This document shows positions 24,501-31,110 of a stretch of 64,000 bases of DNA, in pieces. How positions within the stretch are numbered: the first letter of the stretch is position 1; every line of letters begins with the position of its first letter. Under the pieces are notes generated by a model. The model was given only the letters and a program-made list of their open reading frames with translations, made no database searches and was not told where the DNA came from. This stretch comes from Arctopsyche grandis (lineage: Eukaryota; Arthropoda; Insecta; Trichoptera; Hydropsychidae): the NCBI RefSeq assembly GCF_051622035.1, contig NC_135356.1:12324079-12388078 (forward strand), read 5' to 3'. The position numbers were made by a program, and so were the translations under genes.

Positions 24501-25757
24501 TTGGAATAAATGTAAAATATTAAATCAGAGTTTAACCCTTTATACTCACAAGCTCCTCCTTTTCATGATAGGTCTGAGTAAGCTTGTTCAGTTCATCATT
24601 TTACTGACTGAAATACAATGGATGTACTATCAATATTACTTGGCGATTGAAACTTCTGTTTCTACTTTTGTGTGTATCTCGGGTGACTATTTTACTTCAG
24701 GTAAACTAAGAAGTGGAGAGACTTTGATAAGAACTTGGAAAACTACGCATCGCTCAGTAATTCAAGATTTTGACGATCTTGGTTACAAAAATAAAATAAA
24801 AAAAACGATGATTTTCTTTGGATTCTTTTAACAAAAATGCAACAGATGTAATCAGGGATACTATGCCTTGAATTATGAGAGACTAATATTTTTTTGCAAA
24901 CTAATTTAAAAATTGCTGACGTACAGCTAAAAATTGAATATTTCGCGAATGGTAGATAGCTGGTTAAAAATCCGTTTTTATATTACTGATTTGTGAATCG
25001 CTATTAAATAAATTTTATTATTAGTTTATAGAAATCAATGTTTATCTTCCGAAATGAGTTTAAATCTAGTTAACTATGTTTCTCGCACCCAAACACAGTA
25101 TGTATGTGGATTAACTCAAAATCATTAGGCTTGCTTTTAAAATAGTATATATTTATATGTATTTACGAGTTACTCGTTTAGTAGCTAAGGATATGTTTAG
25201 CTGTAAATAAATGTATGATGCAGAATTCATATTTAATCATTATTGATATTTTTAATATACGTATATGTTTAAATATAGGTTAAATTCCCACACATTAATT
25301 TATAGTTGGCCAATTGAAAAAAATCTGAAAGGAAAGGATTAAGAAAAATAATGTTGAATACAAACATAATCTTTAAAAGTTCTTAAAACAAGAGTATTCG
25401 AAAAATAGATTCGTTAAAAATTTTAACCACACAATGAAATCGATACTAAATCAAGATTAATTGCGTCGACTGTTAAGAGGCACATTTTAATGTGCAATAT
25501 GTAAGCGATAATTTTTTTAAAAATAAATATATATATACATATATTTAAGGCTTCAGCTTCGTTTGTAGTGAATAAAAACGATTGGAATAAAATATGATTC
25601 AATAAACACGATTGGAATAAAATATGCGGTAAAAATGCACGTGACGTATAAGAGCTGTCATTCGTACTTGCGTGTCTTCTGTTTTGAAGTCTTTGATGTA
25701 TTTCTCGACGTAGCTCAAAAGGATGGGCGTGACGTAAGATTGGATCTTGCGGAACAT
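1..25757 (-). CDS. VPS13B: VPS13B-like bridge-type lipid transfer protein (at least 55 exons, 3' end outside window)
   Basis: Large multi-exon gene on the minus strand. The spliced N-terminus reads [20 protein letters not shown] and continues [46 protein letters not shown] and [17 protein letters not shown]. As I recall it, this matches the chorein N-terminus of human VPS13B ([50 protein letters not shown]). VPS13 proteins are long hydrophobic-groove bridges that move phospholipids between membranes; VPS13B acts at the Golgi with Rab6. I placed 55 exons, about 8.2 kb of coding sequence (about 2,730 codons). Every acceptor/donor phase agrees from exon 1 to exon 50 and from 51 to 55; one junction (50 to 51) needs an extra exon I could not settle. 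The family is about 4,000 residues, so the last quarter (C-terminal adaptor/ATG_C/PH region) should lie left of position 1. Introns are mostly 50-150 bp; the long ones carry transposons. Confidence 0.93.
83..442 (-). CDS. VPS13B: VPS13B exons 54-55 (leftmost in window)
   Basis: Exon 54, 270-442: [20 protein letters not shown] then [20 protein letters not shown]. Exon 55, 83-201: [40 protein letters not shown], ending in a GTATGA donor. Exon 55 ends in phase 2 and the gene continues left of the window. The 1-82 stretch is the start of the next intron (T/A-rich with a poly-A run). Confidence 0.85.
640..1280 (+). mobile_element. RTE-like LINE fragment, C-terminal end
   Basis: Degenerate LINE ORF2 end in a VPS13B intron. 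Readable pieces across shifting frames include [12 protein letters not shown]-like, an [20 protein letters not shown] block at about 925-985 and [11 protein letters not shown] near the end. This is the common insect 'EMWCYRRMLRISWMDRVTNEEVL' LINE tail. Several stops and frameshifts; dead. It abuts a second LINE fragment of related type. Confidence 0.75.
1285..2010 (+). mobile_element. RTE-like LINE fragment with FADD motif
   Basis: Starts [20 protein letters not shown] with [12 protein letters not shown], the reverse-transcriptase catalytic FADD motif, at about 1294-1400. Downstream are a degenerate middle and the tail [20 protein letters not shown] then [15 protein letters not shown] second copy of the same family with an internal deletion is at 20170-20610. 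Multiple stops and shifts; dead. Confidence 0.75.
2409..2947 (-). CDS. VPS13B: VPS13B exon 53
   Basis: The largest exon seen, 539 bp. It begins [20 protein letters not shown] and contains [60 protein letters not shown] and [20 protein letters not shown] followed by [15 protein letters not shown]. The 'CDDC...LxCNDTxxSLxFGQxxTxE' pattern and 'YSW' are strong VPS13B-like marks. The stretch around 2715-2738 looks like a mini-intron but is only 24 bp and in frame, so I read through it. Next exon is 54 across a 2-kb intron with LINE remains. Confidence 0.88.
3015..4680 (+). mobile_element. pogo/Tigger-type DNA transposon remnant with TA target duplication
   Basis: Ends form inverted repeats: CAGTGTACTCTCGATTA at 3015 and its counterpart TAATCGATAGTACACTG ending at 4680, flanked by TA on both sides. 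The part at 4110-4560 translates, across frames, to Tigger/jerky transposase motifs: [29 protein letters not shown], and a C-terminal [19 protein letters not shown] 3' end has been inserted inside it. The transposase is broken by stops and a deletion. Confidence 0.75.
3190..4090 (+). mobile_element. CR1/Jockey-like LINE 3' end nested in the Tigger element
   Basis: Coding-like from about 3213: [69 protein letters not shown], ending [15 protein letters not shown] at 3834. These are the standard C-terminal motifs of LINE ORF2 ([21 protein letters not shown]). The 3' UTR runs to an AATAAATTAAATT tail near 4085. 5'-truncated with a stop after SHLEFA. Confidence 0.75.
4708..5123 (-). CDS. VPS13B: VPS13B exons 51-52
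   Basis: Exon 51, 4939-5123: [20 protein letters not shown], then [37 protein letters not shown]. Exon 52, 4708-4866: [20 protein letters not shown], then [18 protein letters not shown]. Exon 51 resembles human VPS13B at 'RPEALVALLRMDSFFSP' as I recall it. Phases agree across the pair and into exon 53. The donor of exon 52 (4702-4707) lies only about 22 bp from the end of a Tigger-like transposon (3015-4680), so the transposon sits just inside the intron without damaging the splice site. Confidence 0.88.
5226..5329 (-). CDS. VPS13B: Candidate VPS13B exon between exons 50 and 51 (unresolved)
   Basis: Exon 50 ends in phase 1 but exon 51 starts in phase 0, so an exon whose length leaves remainder 2 on division by 3 is expected between them. 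The stretch 5226-5329 has AG before it and GTACTT after it, is 104 bp (remainder 2), and in the required frame reads [20 protein letters not shown] followed by [14 protein letters not shown]. That frame ends in TAA exactly at the donor. A shorter form ending at 5295 before GTCCAT also fits phase (35 bp) and avoids the stop, but has a poor donor. The acceptor lacks a good pyrimidine tract. I keep it as a candidate only. Confidence 0.4.
5650..6230 (-). CDS. VPS13B: VPS13B exons 48-50
   Basis: Exons: 48, 6100-6230; 49, 5874-6015; 50, 5650-5806. Exon 48 begins [20 protein letters not shown] and continues [17 protein letters not shown]. Exon 49 reads [20 protein letters not shown] then [14 protein letters not shown]. 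Exon 50 reads [20 protein letters not shown] and [13 protein letters not shown]. Phases agree. These segments probably lie in the SHR/VAB-like beta-sandwich part of VPS13 proteins; that placement is inferred from order in the chain, not from a domain search. Confidence 0.88.
6519..6620. repeat. (TA)n microsatellite
   Basis: About 90 bp of almost pure TA dinucleotides in the intron between VPS13B exons 47 and 48, followed directly by a LINE tail. The long ORFs seen here are artefacts of the repeat. Confidence 0.95.
6622..6785 (+). mobile_element. LINE 3' tail (RTE-like)
   Basis: Reads [10 protein letters not shown] then [20 protein letters not shown] and QQW. The pattern 'RW.R.AQDR..WR....A..QQW' closes the ORF2 of many insect RTE-like LINEs. 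About 160 bp only, inside a VPS13B intron. Confidence 0.6.
7290..7689. mobile_element. MULE-type MITE, copy 1
   Basis: 400-bp element bounded by a perfect 9-bp duplication ATATGATGG (7281-7289 and 7690-7698). Ends form imperfect inverted repeats (GTGACCGTCACCGGACCGAA against the complement of the right end, GGTCTAACCTCACGGGACCG). A 9-bp target duplication is typical of the Mutator superfamily. It contains a long poly-C run at about 7401-7415. Related copies lie at 15296-15490 and 16090-16493. Confidence 0.75.
7750..9505 (-). CDS. VPS13B: VPS13B exons 40-47
   Basis: Exons: 40, 9358-9505; 41, 9137-9242; 42, 8925-9056; 43, 8670-8832; 44, 8488-8588; 45, 8291-8387; 46, 7990-8221; 47, 7750-7918. 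Exon 40 is a Ser/Thr-rich linker ([18 protein letters not shown]). Exon 43 has two possible donors; only the GTGAGT at 8664-8669 avoids a stop after joining exon 44, giving [18 protein letters not shown]. Exon 46 contains [20 protein letters not shown] and exon 47 [20 protein letters not shown], typical alternating strand-like VPS13 segments. A 400-bp MULE-type MITE begins only 60 bp beyond the donor of exon 47. Confidence 0.9.
9579..12436 (-). CDS. VPS13B: VPS13B exons 30-39
   Basis: Exons: 30, 12223-12436; 31, 12021-12149; 32, 11893-11950; 33, 10988-11184; 34, 10789-10912; 35, 10432-10478; 36, 10201-10360; 37, 10032-10132; 38, 9766-9954; 39, 9579-9688. Exon 30 reads [17 protein letters not shown] and [18 protein letters not shown]. 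Exon 36 reads [20 protein letters not shown] with [13 protein letters not shown]; the RPDLYQQAA core is close to the human protein. Exon 37 has [13 protein letters not shown]. The phases chain exactly (2,2,0,2,0,2,0,2,2,1). The intron between exons 32 and 33 (11185-11892) has no recognisable element. Confidence 0.9.
12488..12578. repeat. (TA)n microsatellite
   Basis: Pure TA dinucleotide run of about 90 bp, 28 bp beyond the donor of VPS13B exon 29. Confidence 0.95.
12606..15171 (-). CDS. VPS13B: VPS13B exons 21-29
   Basis: Exons: 21, 15034-15171; 22, 14715-14947; 23, 14534-14637; 24, 14217-14461; 25, 14076-14143; 26, 13848-13896; 27, 13081-13173; 28, 12774-12985; 29, 12606-12697. Exon 21 is a Ser/Asn-rich low-complexity linker. 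Exon 22 begins [18 protein letters not shown]. Exon 24 has [16 protein letters not shown], like the human 'YPWTLDLS' stretch. Exons 25 and 26 are very short (68 and 49 bp) but phase-consistent, so I include them. Exons 28-29 encode an acidic, probably disordered stretch. A roughly 250-bp repeat copy sits in the intron between 26 and 27, and a (TA)n tract follows exon 29. Confidence 0.87.
13450..13745 (-). repeat. Intronic interspersed repeat, copy 1 (inverted relative to 19712-19930)
   Basis: The reverse complement of this stretch matches 19712-19930 over more than 200 bp, including TTTTAATTCGATATGTCCAG and ATTACAGG. No coding content or clear termini. Probably a short non-autonomous element; family not recognised. 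Confidence 0.65.
15296..15490. mobile_element. MULE-type MITE, partial inverted copy
   Basis: Matches the right half of the elements at 7290 and 16090 in opposite orientation: starts GGGTCTACCTCACGGGACCG and runs through the AAATATCGGAAGGCAAAGAT block. Left half missing. Confidence 0.7.
16090..16493. mobile_element. MULE-type MITE, copy 2
   Basis: Same family and orientation as 7290-7689: starts GGGTGACCGTCACCGCACCG and ends TTTCGGTCCCGTGAGG/TAGACCC. Differs by a shorter poly-C and an added TA tract. No clear target duplication seen at this copy. Lies in VPS13B intron 20. Confidence 0.7.
16768..17949 (-). CDS. VPS13B: VPS13B exons 15-20
   Basis: Exons: 15, 17763-17949; 16, 17502-17678; 17, 17296-17418; 18, 17157-17226; 19, 16914-17083; 20, 16768-16832. 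Exon 15 reads [18 protein letters not shown]. Exon 19 reads [20 protein letters not shown], a close counterpart of a human VPS13B segment (DPLLYQWLLY). Exon 20 is a short polar linker ([11 protein letters not shown]). All phases chain without a break (1, 1, 1, 2, 1, 0). Intron 20 is about 1.6 kb and filled with two copies of a MULE-type MITE family. Confidence 0.9.
18326..18759. mobile_element. hAT-type MITE with 8-bp target duplication
   Basis: Perfect 8-bp duplication GTATATAC at 18318-18325 and 18760-18767. Termini CAAGGTTATTGAGTCG and, on the other strand, CAGGGCTGTGGAGTTG, the known insect hAT 'CAGGGCTGTGGAGTCGGAGTC' end type, with internal GGAGTCAGAGTCGG and GGACTCCGC motifs. No coding capacity. 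In VPS13B intron 14. Confidence 0.85.
18827..21993 (-). CDS. VPS13B: VPS13B exons 7-14
   Basis: Exons: 7, 21812-21993; 8, 21586-21740; 9, 21297-21509; 10, 20976-21196; 11, 19535-19677; 12, 19240-19433; 13, 19036-19160; 14, 18827-18953. Exon 8 gives the conserved [12 protein letters not shown]; exon 12 gives [19 protein letters not shown] and SIKNP; exon 14 gives [17 protein letters not shown], all like human VPS13B. Exon 10 first looks as if it ends at a GTAAGC at 21017-21022, but only the later donor GTTATT (exon end 20976) keeps phase with exon 11, giving [18 protein letters not shown] across the join. Exon 9's end at a weak GTTTTT donor is also supported only by phase. The 1.3-kb intron between exons 10 and 11 carries an RTE-like LINE tail. 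These exons encode repeating beta-rich groove segments. Confidence 0.88.
19712..19930 (+). repeat. Intronic interspersed repeat, copy 2
   Basis: Counterpart in opposite orientation to 13450-13745, located in the intron just upstream of VPS13B exon 11. See that entry. Confidence 0.65.
20170..20610 (+). mobile_element. RTE-like LINE fragment, internally deleted
   Basis: Begins [20 protein letters not shown] and [12 protein letters not shown] (FADD motif), then jumps to the ORF2 tail with DQIKELM-like and [18 protein letters not shown]-like readings across frames. Same family as 1285-2010. Dead. Confidence 0.7.
22695..25757 (-). CDS. VPS13B: VPS13B exons 1-6: chorein N-terminus
   Basis: Exon coordinates read from frame and GT-AG signals: 1, 25668-25757 (ATG at 25755-25757); 2, 24321-24498; 3, 24180-24246; 4, 23928-24109; 5, 22841-22979; 6, 22695-22766. 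Exons 1-4 encode the chorein/VPS13 N-terminal domain, roughly residues 1-172, which forms the capped entry of the lipid groove. Exon 4 reads [19 protein letters not shown] and exon 5 [15 protein letters not shown]; both look strongly like the human protein. The start was chosen because the frame opens there and is followed directly by the conserved [16 protein letters not shown] block; human VPS13B begins only four residues before the equivalent serine. Intron 4 holds a piggyBac-type MITE (23244-23567). Intron 1 is 1.2 kb and holds nothing I recognise. Confidence 0.93.
23244..23567. mobile_element. piggyBac-type MITE
   Basis: 324 bp flanked by TTAA on both sides (23240-23243, 23568-23571). 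Termini CCGTTTGCCCGCGGC and, complemented, CCCTTTGCCCGCGGC. TTAA targeting and C-rich short inverted repeats fit the piggyBac superfamily. No coding capacity. Confidence 0.8.
23694..23746. repeat. Two-copy short tandem duplication
   Basis: The unit ATTGGAGTATCAGTCGACGA occurs twice, 32 bp apart, in VPS13B intron 4. Confidence 0.8.
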
Positions 25758-25960
25758 GACGGTGGACCGAAATCTTGAACTTTTCTACGAAATCATTGTG
25801 GAAATTATTAAAATTTAATTCGTAAATCCAAAAAAACAGTCGACAGCTACACAGTCAAACGTCACATAGCCCAACGGCTGATTAACAAGTGTCTTAACGT
25901 CAACAGTTACGACCAGTAGCGAATACTTTAAATATATATTTTTCATGGTAATTGGACGGT

Positions 25961-26866
25961 TCAGTGATTACTAGTCAAATGTGAACCGGTCATAGGACAA
26001 CCGGTCGCTCTAGATCAGTCACACGTGATCACGAGGAAACTGGTCACACCCTAAAACTGGTCACGAGAAAACTGGTCACACCCTAAAATCGGCCAACCAG
26101 TTTTCTCGTGATCGATTTTCTCGTGACCAAAGGCGCCGGGGGCGCTGGGGGCAAAGCCCCCACGGTGCCGAGGGCATCGAGGCGCTGGGGGCCCCGGAGG
26201 CCCCGGAGGCGTCGGCGGCGCTGGGGGTGAAGTCCCCGGGGTGCCGAAGGCATCGGGGGTGCTGGGGGCGCCGGAGGCGTCGGCGGCGCTCGGGGCGAAG
26301 CCCCCGGGGTGCCGAAGGCATCGGGGCGCTGGGGGCCCTGGAGGCGTCGGCGGCGCTGGGGGTGAAGCCCCCGGGATGCCGAAGGCTTCGGGGGCGCTGG
26401 GGGCGAAGCCCCCGGGGTGCCGAAGGCATCGGGGGTGCTGGGGGCGTCGGCGGCGCTCGGGGCGAAGCCCCCGGGGTGCCGAAGGCTTTGGGGGTGCTGG
26501 GGGCGCCGGAGGCGTCGGCGGCGCTCGGGGCGAAGCCCCCGGGGTGCCGAAGGCATCGGGGCGCTGGGGGCCCCGGAGGCGTCGGCGGCGCTGGGAGTGA
26601 AGCCCCCGGGATGCCGAAGGCTTCGGGGGCGCTGGGGGCGAAGCCCCCGGGGTGCCGAAGGCATCGGGGGTGCTGGGGGCAAAGGCGTCGGGGGTCGGTG
26701 ATGCACAAAACGTAATTCGTAATTCGTAATCACTTCGTAATTTGTCATTCGTGCATCAATTTCTTTCCGAAACCAGTCGATTCAATATCTTCAACTTTAT
26801 TTTTATTCGAGTTTCAATTCCTTTTCGAAACCACCCGTTGAAATCAACGGGCCCAACACTAGTAAC
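25961..26866 (+). mobile_element. Helitron-like non-autonomous element carrying a GC-rich minisatellite
   Basis: Left end shares ACTAGTCAAATGTGAACC plus GTCACGAGAAAACTGGTCAC sub-repeats with elements at 31126, 49650 and 50160. The right end has a hairpin CCCGTTGA-AA-TCAACGGG, eight bases, then CTAG, followed by T. A 3' hairpin a few bases before CTAG, with T after it, is the Helitron signature. The smaller copy at 31126-31356 has the same plan. The 5' end of Helitrons should be TC after A, which is not clear here, so the class is tentative. Confidence 0.5.
26128..26697. repeat. GC-rich minisatellite
   Basis: About 570 bp of units of roughly 48-70 bp built on CCCCCGGGGTGCCGAAGGC, GGGGGCGCTGGGGGC and GGAGGCGTCGGCGGCGCT, in a window otherwise strongly AT-rich. 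Open frames exist on both strands (proline/alanine/glycine-rich), which is what a GC-rich tandem repeat without stops produces; I do not call a gene. Confidence 0.9.
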
Positions 26867-29640
26867 ATTATATTTATTGACTCATCCTGTGATTTGTGAC
26901 GTCATCCTGTGATTTGCAAATACACACTATAACTTTTGTTCTGACAGAAAGTATAGCCAGCGCTGTTCCATTAGCAGTTATCACTACTAAAGTCTAACAA
27001 CTTTTGAGAATTTTTCAGCATTTGCTCTTTTGAAAGATTTCTGGGGAACATAAATCCAAAATATATAGTGACTGCCGATTCTCATGCCGAACGCTTAGCT
27101 CTCACTAATGTTGTTAAGGATTTGGAGATGGATCTATGATTGGAGTTTTAATAGTGGATAGACAGATATGATATAGATTATTTAAAAATATAATTATTTC
27201 CAACTCATCCCATCTCATGAAGCTGAAATAAACTTTATTATATTTAATAGTTCAGAGGTATGCAAAAAATACTTAGACTGGTTTAAACTTTTGTTTTCCA
27301 TAAAAATATTGTTTATTTATGGTTCCAAACTGACTTAAATATCACGATTAGATTATAACCTTGTTTTCACATTGTTCTACCAGAACTTAAAATTGATACA
27401 TAAATTTTTTTGTATATATGTATGTATCTTCATATTTTTTAAATTATGTATATATGTTTTTAACTTATCTAAATAATTAATGTTTTACATATATTGTTTG
27501 TTTATAATGTTTTACCTTTATTACTTATTTATATTGTTAAAAGCAATTTTTCTTAAGATGTGTAATTCTGTTATTCTCATAATTACATATATGACTTTAA
27601 TATTAATCAGCTAATCACTCACCATATAAAGTTTATCTCTTTTAATTAAAATAATTTAATAGTTCTAATCATTGTCTTTTACCTATTCTCTTGCGAAAAG
27701 TCCATTATCGATATTGTGTCTTAAAACTCATGAAAAGAATTCACCGAAGAACGGAGATATCTGATTTTTTTTTATTTGGTGATTCTTCAATGATTCAATG
27801 TTGAAATCACTTATTTCATGTGTCTTTTTTGTGTTTTACATTAATGAATATATATTTTTTGTTACGATTGTTTTAAATGTTATTAAAATTATATTTTAAT
27901 GCTTTTATATGAATAAATGCTATTCTGTTGCTTGAGTGGCCCGTATATAAACCCAATTACCCGACTCTTATTTCAATTTAAAACCGAAAAATCAAGGTGG
28001 ACGAGAAATGGTCAAGCATCAAAAAAAAAAAAAAAAATAGCCAATGTTTGGGAATTCCGAGTTATATTATATTTACACGATCAATAATAAATTGGGATTT
28101 ATTTCAGTGAATTAAGATTTCGAAACATACTTAAGTAATTATAACTCTATAAAATTGCAATATGATACAGTTATTTTCTTTCTTAAATATAACATGTAAA
28201 TTAAAAAGCAGAAATAGTAGATTGTAAGCAGAATATACTACAATGACAATTCATATGTGTGTAGCGGCTGGCGAGCTTTTCTGAAATAAAATTATTTTGT
28301 GGAGTGAATAGCTTGTTACAGGGACGAGGAAGAGATGATAAAAATTATAACCATTATTCTCAAATGCTTATATTATATTTTCCAAATAGCAGTTTTGTGT
28401 AAACAAGATTTAGGTAGACAAGTTTTGAAATTATGAAAGGAGTATCTATACAATCAGAATGATATTTGAAAGTTTAGATTTGAATAGGATGTGTGATTGT
28501 AGAGTGTTGAAACAATAAAGGTTTTATTTGTTTATTTAAGATATAGCCAAGCTTAATAACTAATTATATTCAATCACACAAATAATAATGTATTAATATA
28601 TACACATACATTCACATATGTACATAGATACATACACACTGTTTGAGGTGTTACCTTACAGCTAACATTAGTTTATCAATATTACAAGTATATTTGTAAT
28701 TTCATCTGGCAGCTTATTATAAGTAACAACACTTCCATACATACACGTTTTTCCTACTCTTATTTAATTTTAAATTCTGTGATTTATTGCTACCTTTAAT
28801 GCTATATTTATATAAATGTAACCCTCTGTGGTGACCGCCGGGGTTCTGGCAGTACCAATGCGATGCACGGTCAGTCACCGTTTTGCGGGAAGCATTCTCT
28901 TCGTCAGAATAAACAACACCGTCACTGTTGCACTCGCCTTTCCCCATACCTCTAATAAAATATCTATCGAAATACCTAGGTAACATTTTCTTATCTAACT
29001 TATAAATAAAAACCGACATATATATTTTCAGAGTATCATCAAATTTATAAAATACTTTAACACGGATCTTATACTAATATACCTATTTATGTGCATCTAA
29101 GATACTCTTCGTGGCTCTATTCTGTAATGTTTGTAGCCTATCTTAGCCTAGCCTACAGAAAAGATCCACAACACATAAAATGTGGTCGGACAATTGCATT
29201 ATATATGATAACTGCCTCCACCACATCCACTACACTATGAAAATAGCATTGAAATCACTTGGAAACGATCCACCTTGAATTTGTTAGACCAGCATACAAT
29301 GAAATCCATCCCGGCAAAAAGCTTTATGGATAAACCGTCATCTGATGTGGAACCCACGGGGTTATGTTTGTATTCTTTAGAAAAGATGGACATGATAGAG
29401 GAGGGGCAGTAGATGTTAGATATGCGTTCAGCTATATCAGCGGCTTCGAAGAAAAGTGACTGACTGACTGACTCATGAATGGATTATATATGTCGCGGTA
29501 TGAATGGACACACGTCAAATGTCAAATGTGAAAACGTAAACAAATGTCTGTTTGTGTGAGTGTGTGTGTGAGCTATCGACGCGACACCGGTGGCGACTAC
29601 TAGTAATTACGTCAATTCGGATGGGAAACTTAGATATGCG
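26867..29640 (-). mobile_element. LINE-related element, long copy 1
   Basis: Element read on the minus strand from CGCATATCTAAGTTTCCCAT at 29640 down to TCAATAAATATAATGTTA at 26867. It holds a small ORF (MSIFSKEYKHNPVGSTSDDG..., about 29246-29404), then ORF2 C-terminal LINE motifs across frames (RLQTLQNRATKSILDAHK, MSVFIYKLDKKMLPRYFDRY at 29019 down), then about 1.8 kb of AT-rich 3' sequence. A nearly identical copy lies at 54940-57522 and shorter copies at 54234-54680 and 62763-64000. Its 5' edge is fused exactly to the truncated zinc-finger copy A. Confidence 0.75.
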
Positions 29641-30750
29641 TCTTGGACCAGCTCCGGCCGCATCTTCCGTCTCCAACTTCCAGAGACCAGATCCTCATCC
29701 AGAGCGTCTGGAGCAACGCATTCGGACCTGCTGTCAAATTCAGGTCGGTGCTGCTTACAATTACATACATATTGTGGTTAACTCTTCTCACCGCTTGATC
29801 CTACTATTTTTCCATCTGCAGGTCAAAAGAGGCGATGGATTGCCAGACAGGGTGTGTCTTTCGTGTAAGACCAGTCTGGAATTGTTGATCAGCTTTCGAA
29901 AGGCTTGTTTCCGAAACAACGAATCGTCTCCACTGAGGTTAGACGATTGCTCGAAGATCAAGAATGAAGTTATTATTGGAAGATTTAATATGGGACGATA
30001 TGGGACAATCGACAATTCACCGAAAGAATAGTGAAATGTGCTTAAAGTCATTTCCCAGTGAATCTGAACTTAATTTACTCAAAAGATCACATCCTGGGGA
30101 AAAGCTGTTCAAATGTGATATTTGTTCAACATCATTTACTAATAAATATAGACTGGGATAAAACCACATAAATGTGAAATTTGTCTAAAATCATTTACTC
30201 AAAAATCTAGCCTCTGGACACATAAAAAATTACATGATGGGATTAAACCACATAAATGTGAAATTTGTCTAAAATCATTTAATCGAAAAGATGCATTTGT
30301 GTTACATTTGAGATCTCACACGGGGGAAACGCCATAGAAGTGTGAAATTTGTCTGAAATCATTTACTCTAAAATCTTACCTCGAGATACATAAAAAAAAT
30401 TGCATGCCGAGATAAAACCACACAAATGTGACATTTGTTTAAAATCATTTATTCAAAAAGTTACACTTGTGGTACATTTGAGATCTCACACAGGGGAAAC
30501 GCCTTACGAGTGTGAAATTTGTCTAAAATCATTTTCTCGAAAATCTAACCACGAGCAACATAAAAAATTGCATGCTGAAATAAAACCATACAAATGTGAC
30601 ATTTGTTTAAAATCATATATTTATAAAAGTAGACTTGTGTCACATTTGAGATCTCACACGGGGAAAACGTCTTACAAGTGTGAAATTTGTCTAAAATCAT
30701 ATACTAAAAAATCTACTCTCGAGAAACATAAAAAATTGCATGCTGGATAA
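29641..30750 (+). pseudogene. ZAD-C2H2 zinc-finger gene copy A (broken)
   Basis: Paralogue of the genes at 39231 and 50918. Exon 1 remnant 29641-29743 begins at LGPAPAASS, so the initiating Met and the first ZAD cysteine pair (MECRLC in the other copies) are gone, replaced by LINE-related sequence ending at 29640. Intron 29744-29821 (78 bp) keeps GT and the CTGCAG acceptor. Exon 2 keeps the second ZAD cysteine pair (RVCLSC), then small indels shift the frame (around 29960-30010), a stop follows KYRLG near 30160 where part of a finger is deleted, and a stop and a frameshift occur near 30335-30400. The last four fingers (30400-30750) are intact and end HKKLHAG then a stop, as in copy B. Confidence 0.85.
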
Positions 30751-31110
30751 ATCCACAAAAATGTGAAATTATTACTCGAAAATCTATCCTCTGGTCACAT
30801 AATAAATTACATACTAGAATAAATATAAAAAATTGTTATGATATAAATACTGTTAATATTCTTACATTTTGGCTATATGCGTGCCATAATGTTTCTGGCG
30901 CCCCCCTTATTGCAGTTTATTTAAATAATTTTAAGAGAAATAATAATTGAAAATTAAATACACAAATCTATTATTTGGCTTACTCGTTTTATTTATTTTA
31001 AATGTAATAATTTTTATTTATTGGATGAAATTGAGATAATTTTGGTAAACGTACTTCATCATCCTAAGCCCGGGGTCGGCAAACCGTGGCTCTTTTTCCA
31101 AAGTACTGTA
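30751..31110 (+). other. 3' flank of zinc-finger copy A (shared with copies B and C)
   Basis: Non-coding stretch also present after copies B (41982-42350) and C (52467-52850), including TACATACTAG, ATGTTTCTGG and TTTATTTAAATAATTTTAAG. It shows that the duplicated unit extends about 350 bp past the stop codon. The AAATTAAATACAC and AATAATTTTTATTTATTGG parts may hold the poly-A signal; none is certain. Confidence 0.7.

Noticed and set aside
24565-24831. 88-codon plus-strand open frame in VPS13B intron 1
   Set aside because: No similarity recognised, AT-rich codons, no support beyond being open.
26076-26748. Long open frames on both strands (up to about 220 codons)
   Set aside because: They are produced by the GC-rich minisatellite, are low-complexity, and exist in several frames at once; no start context or domain.
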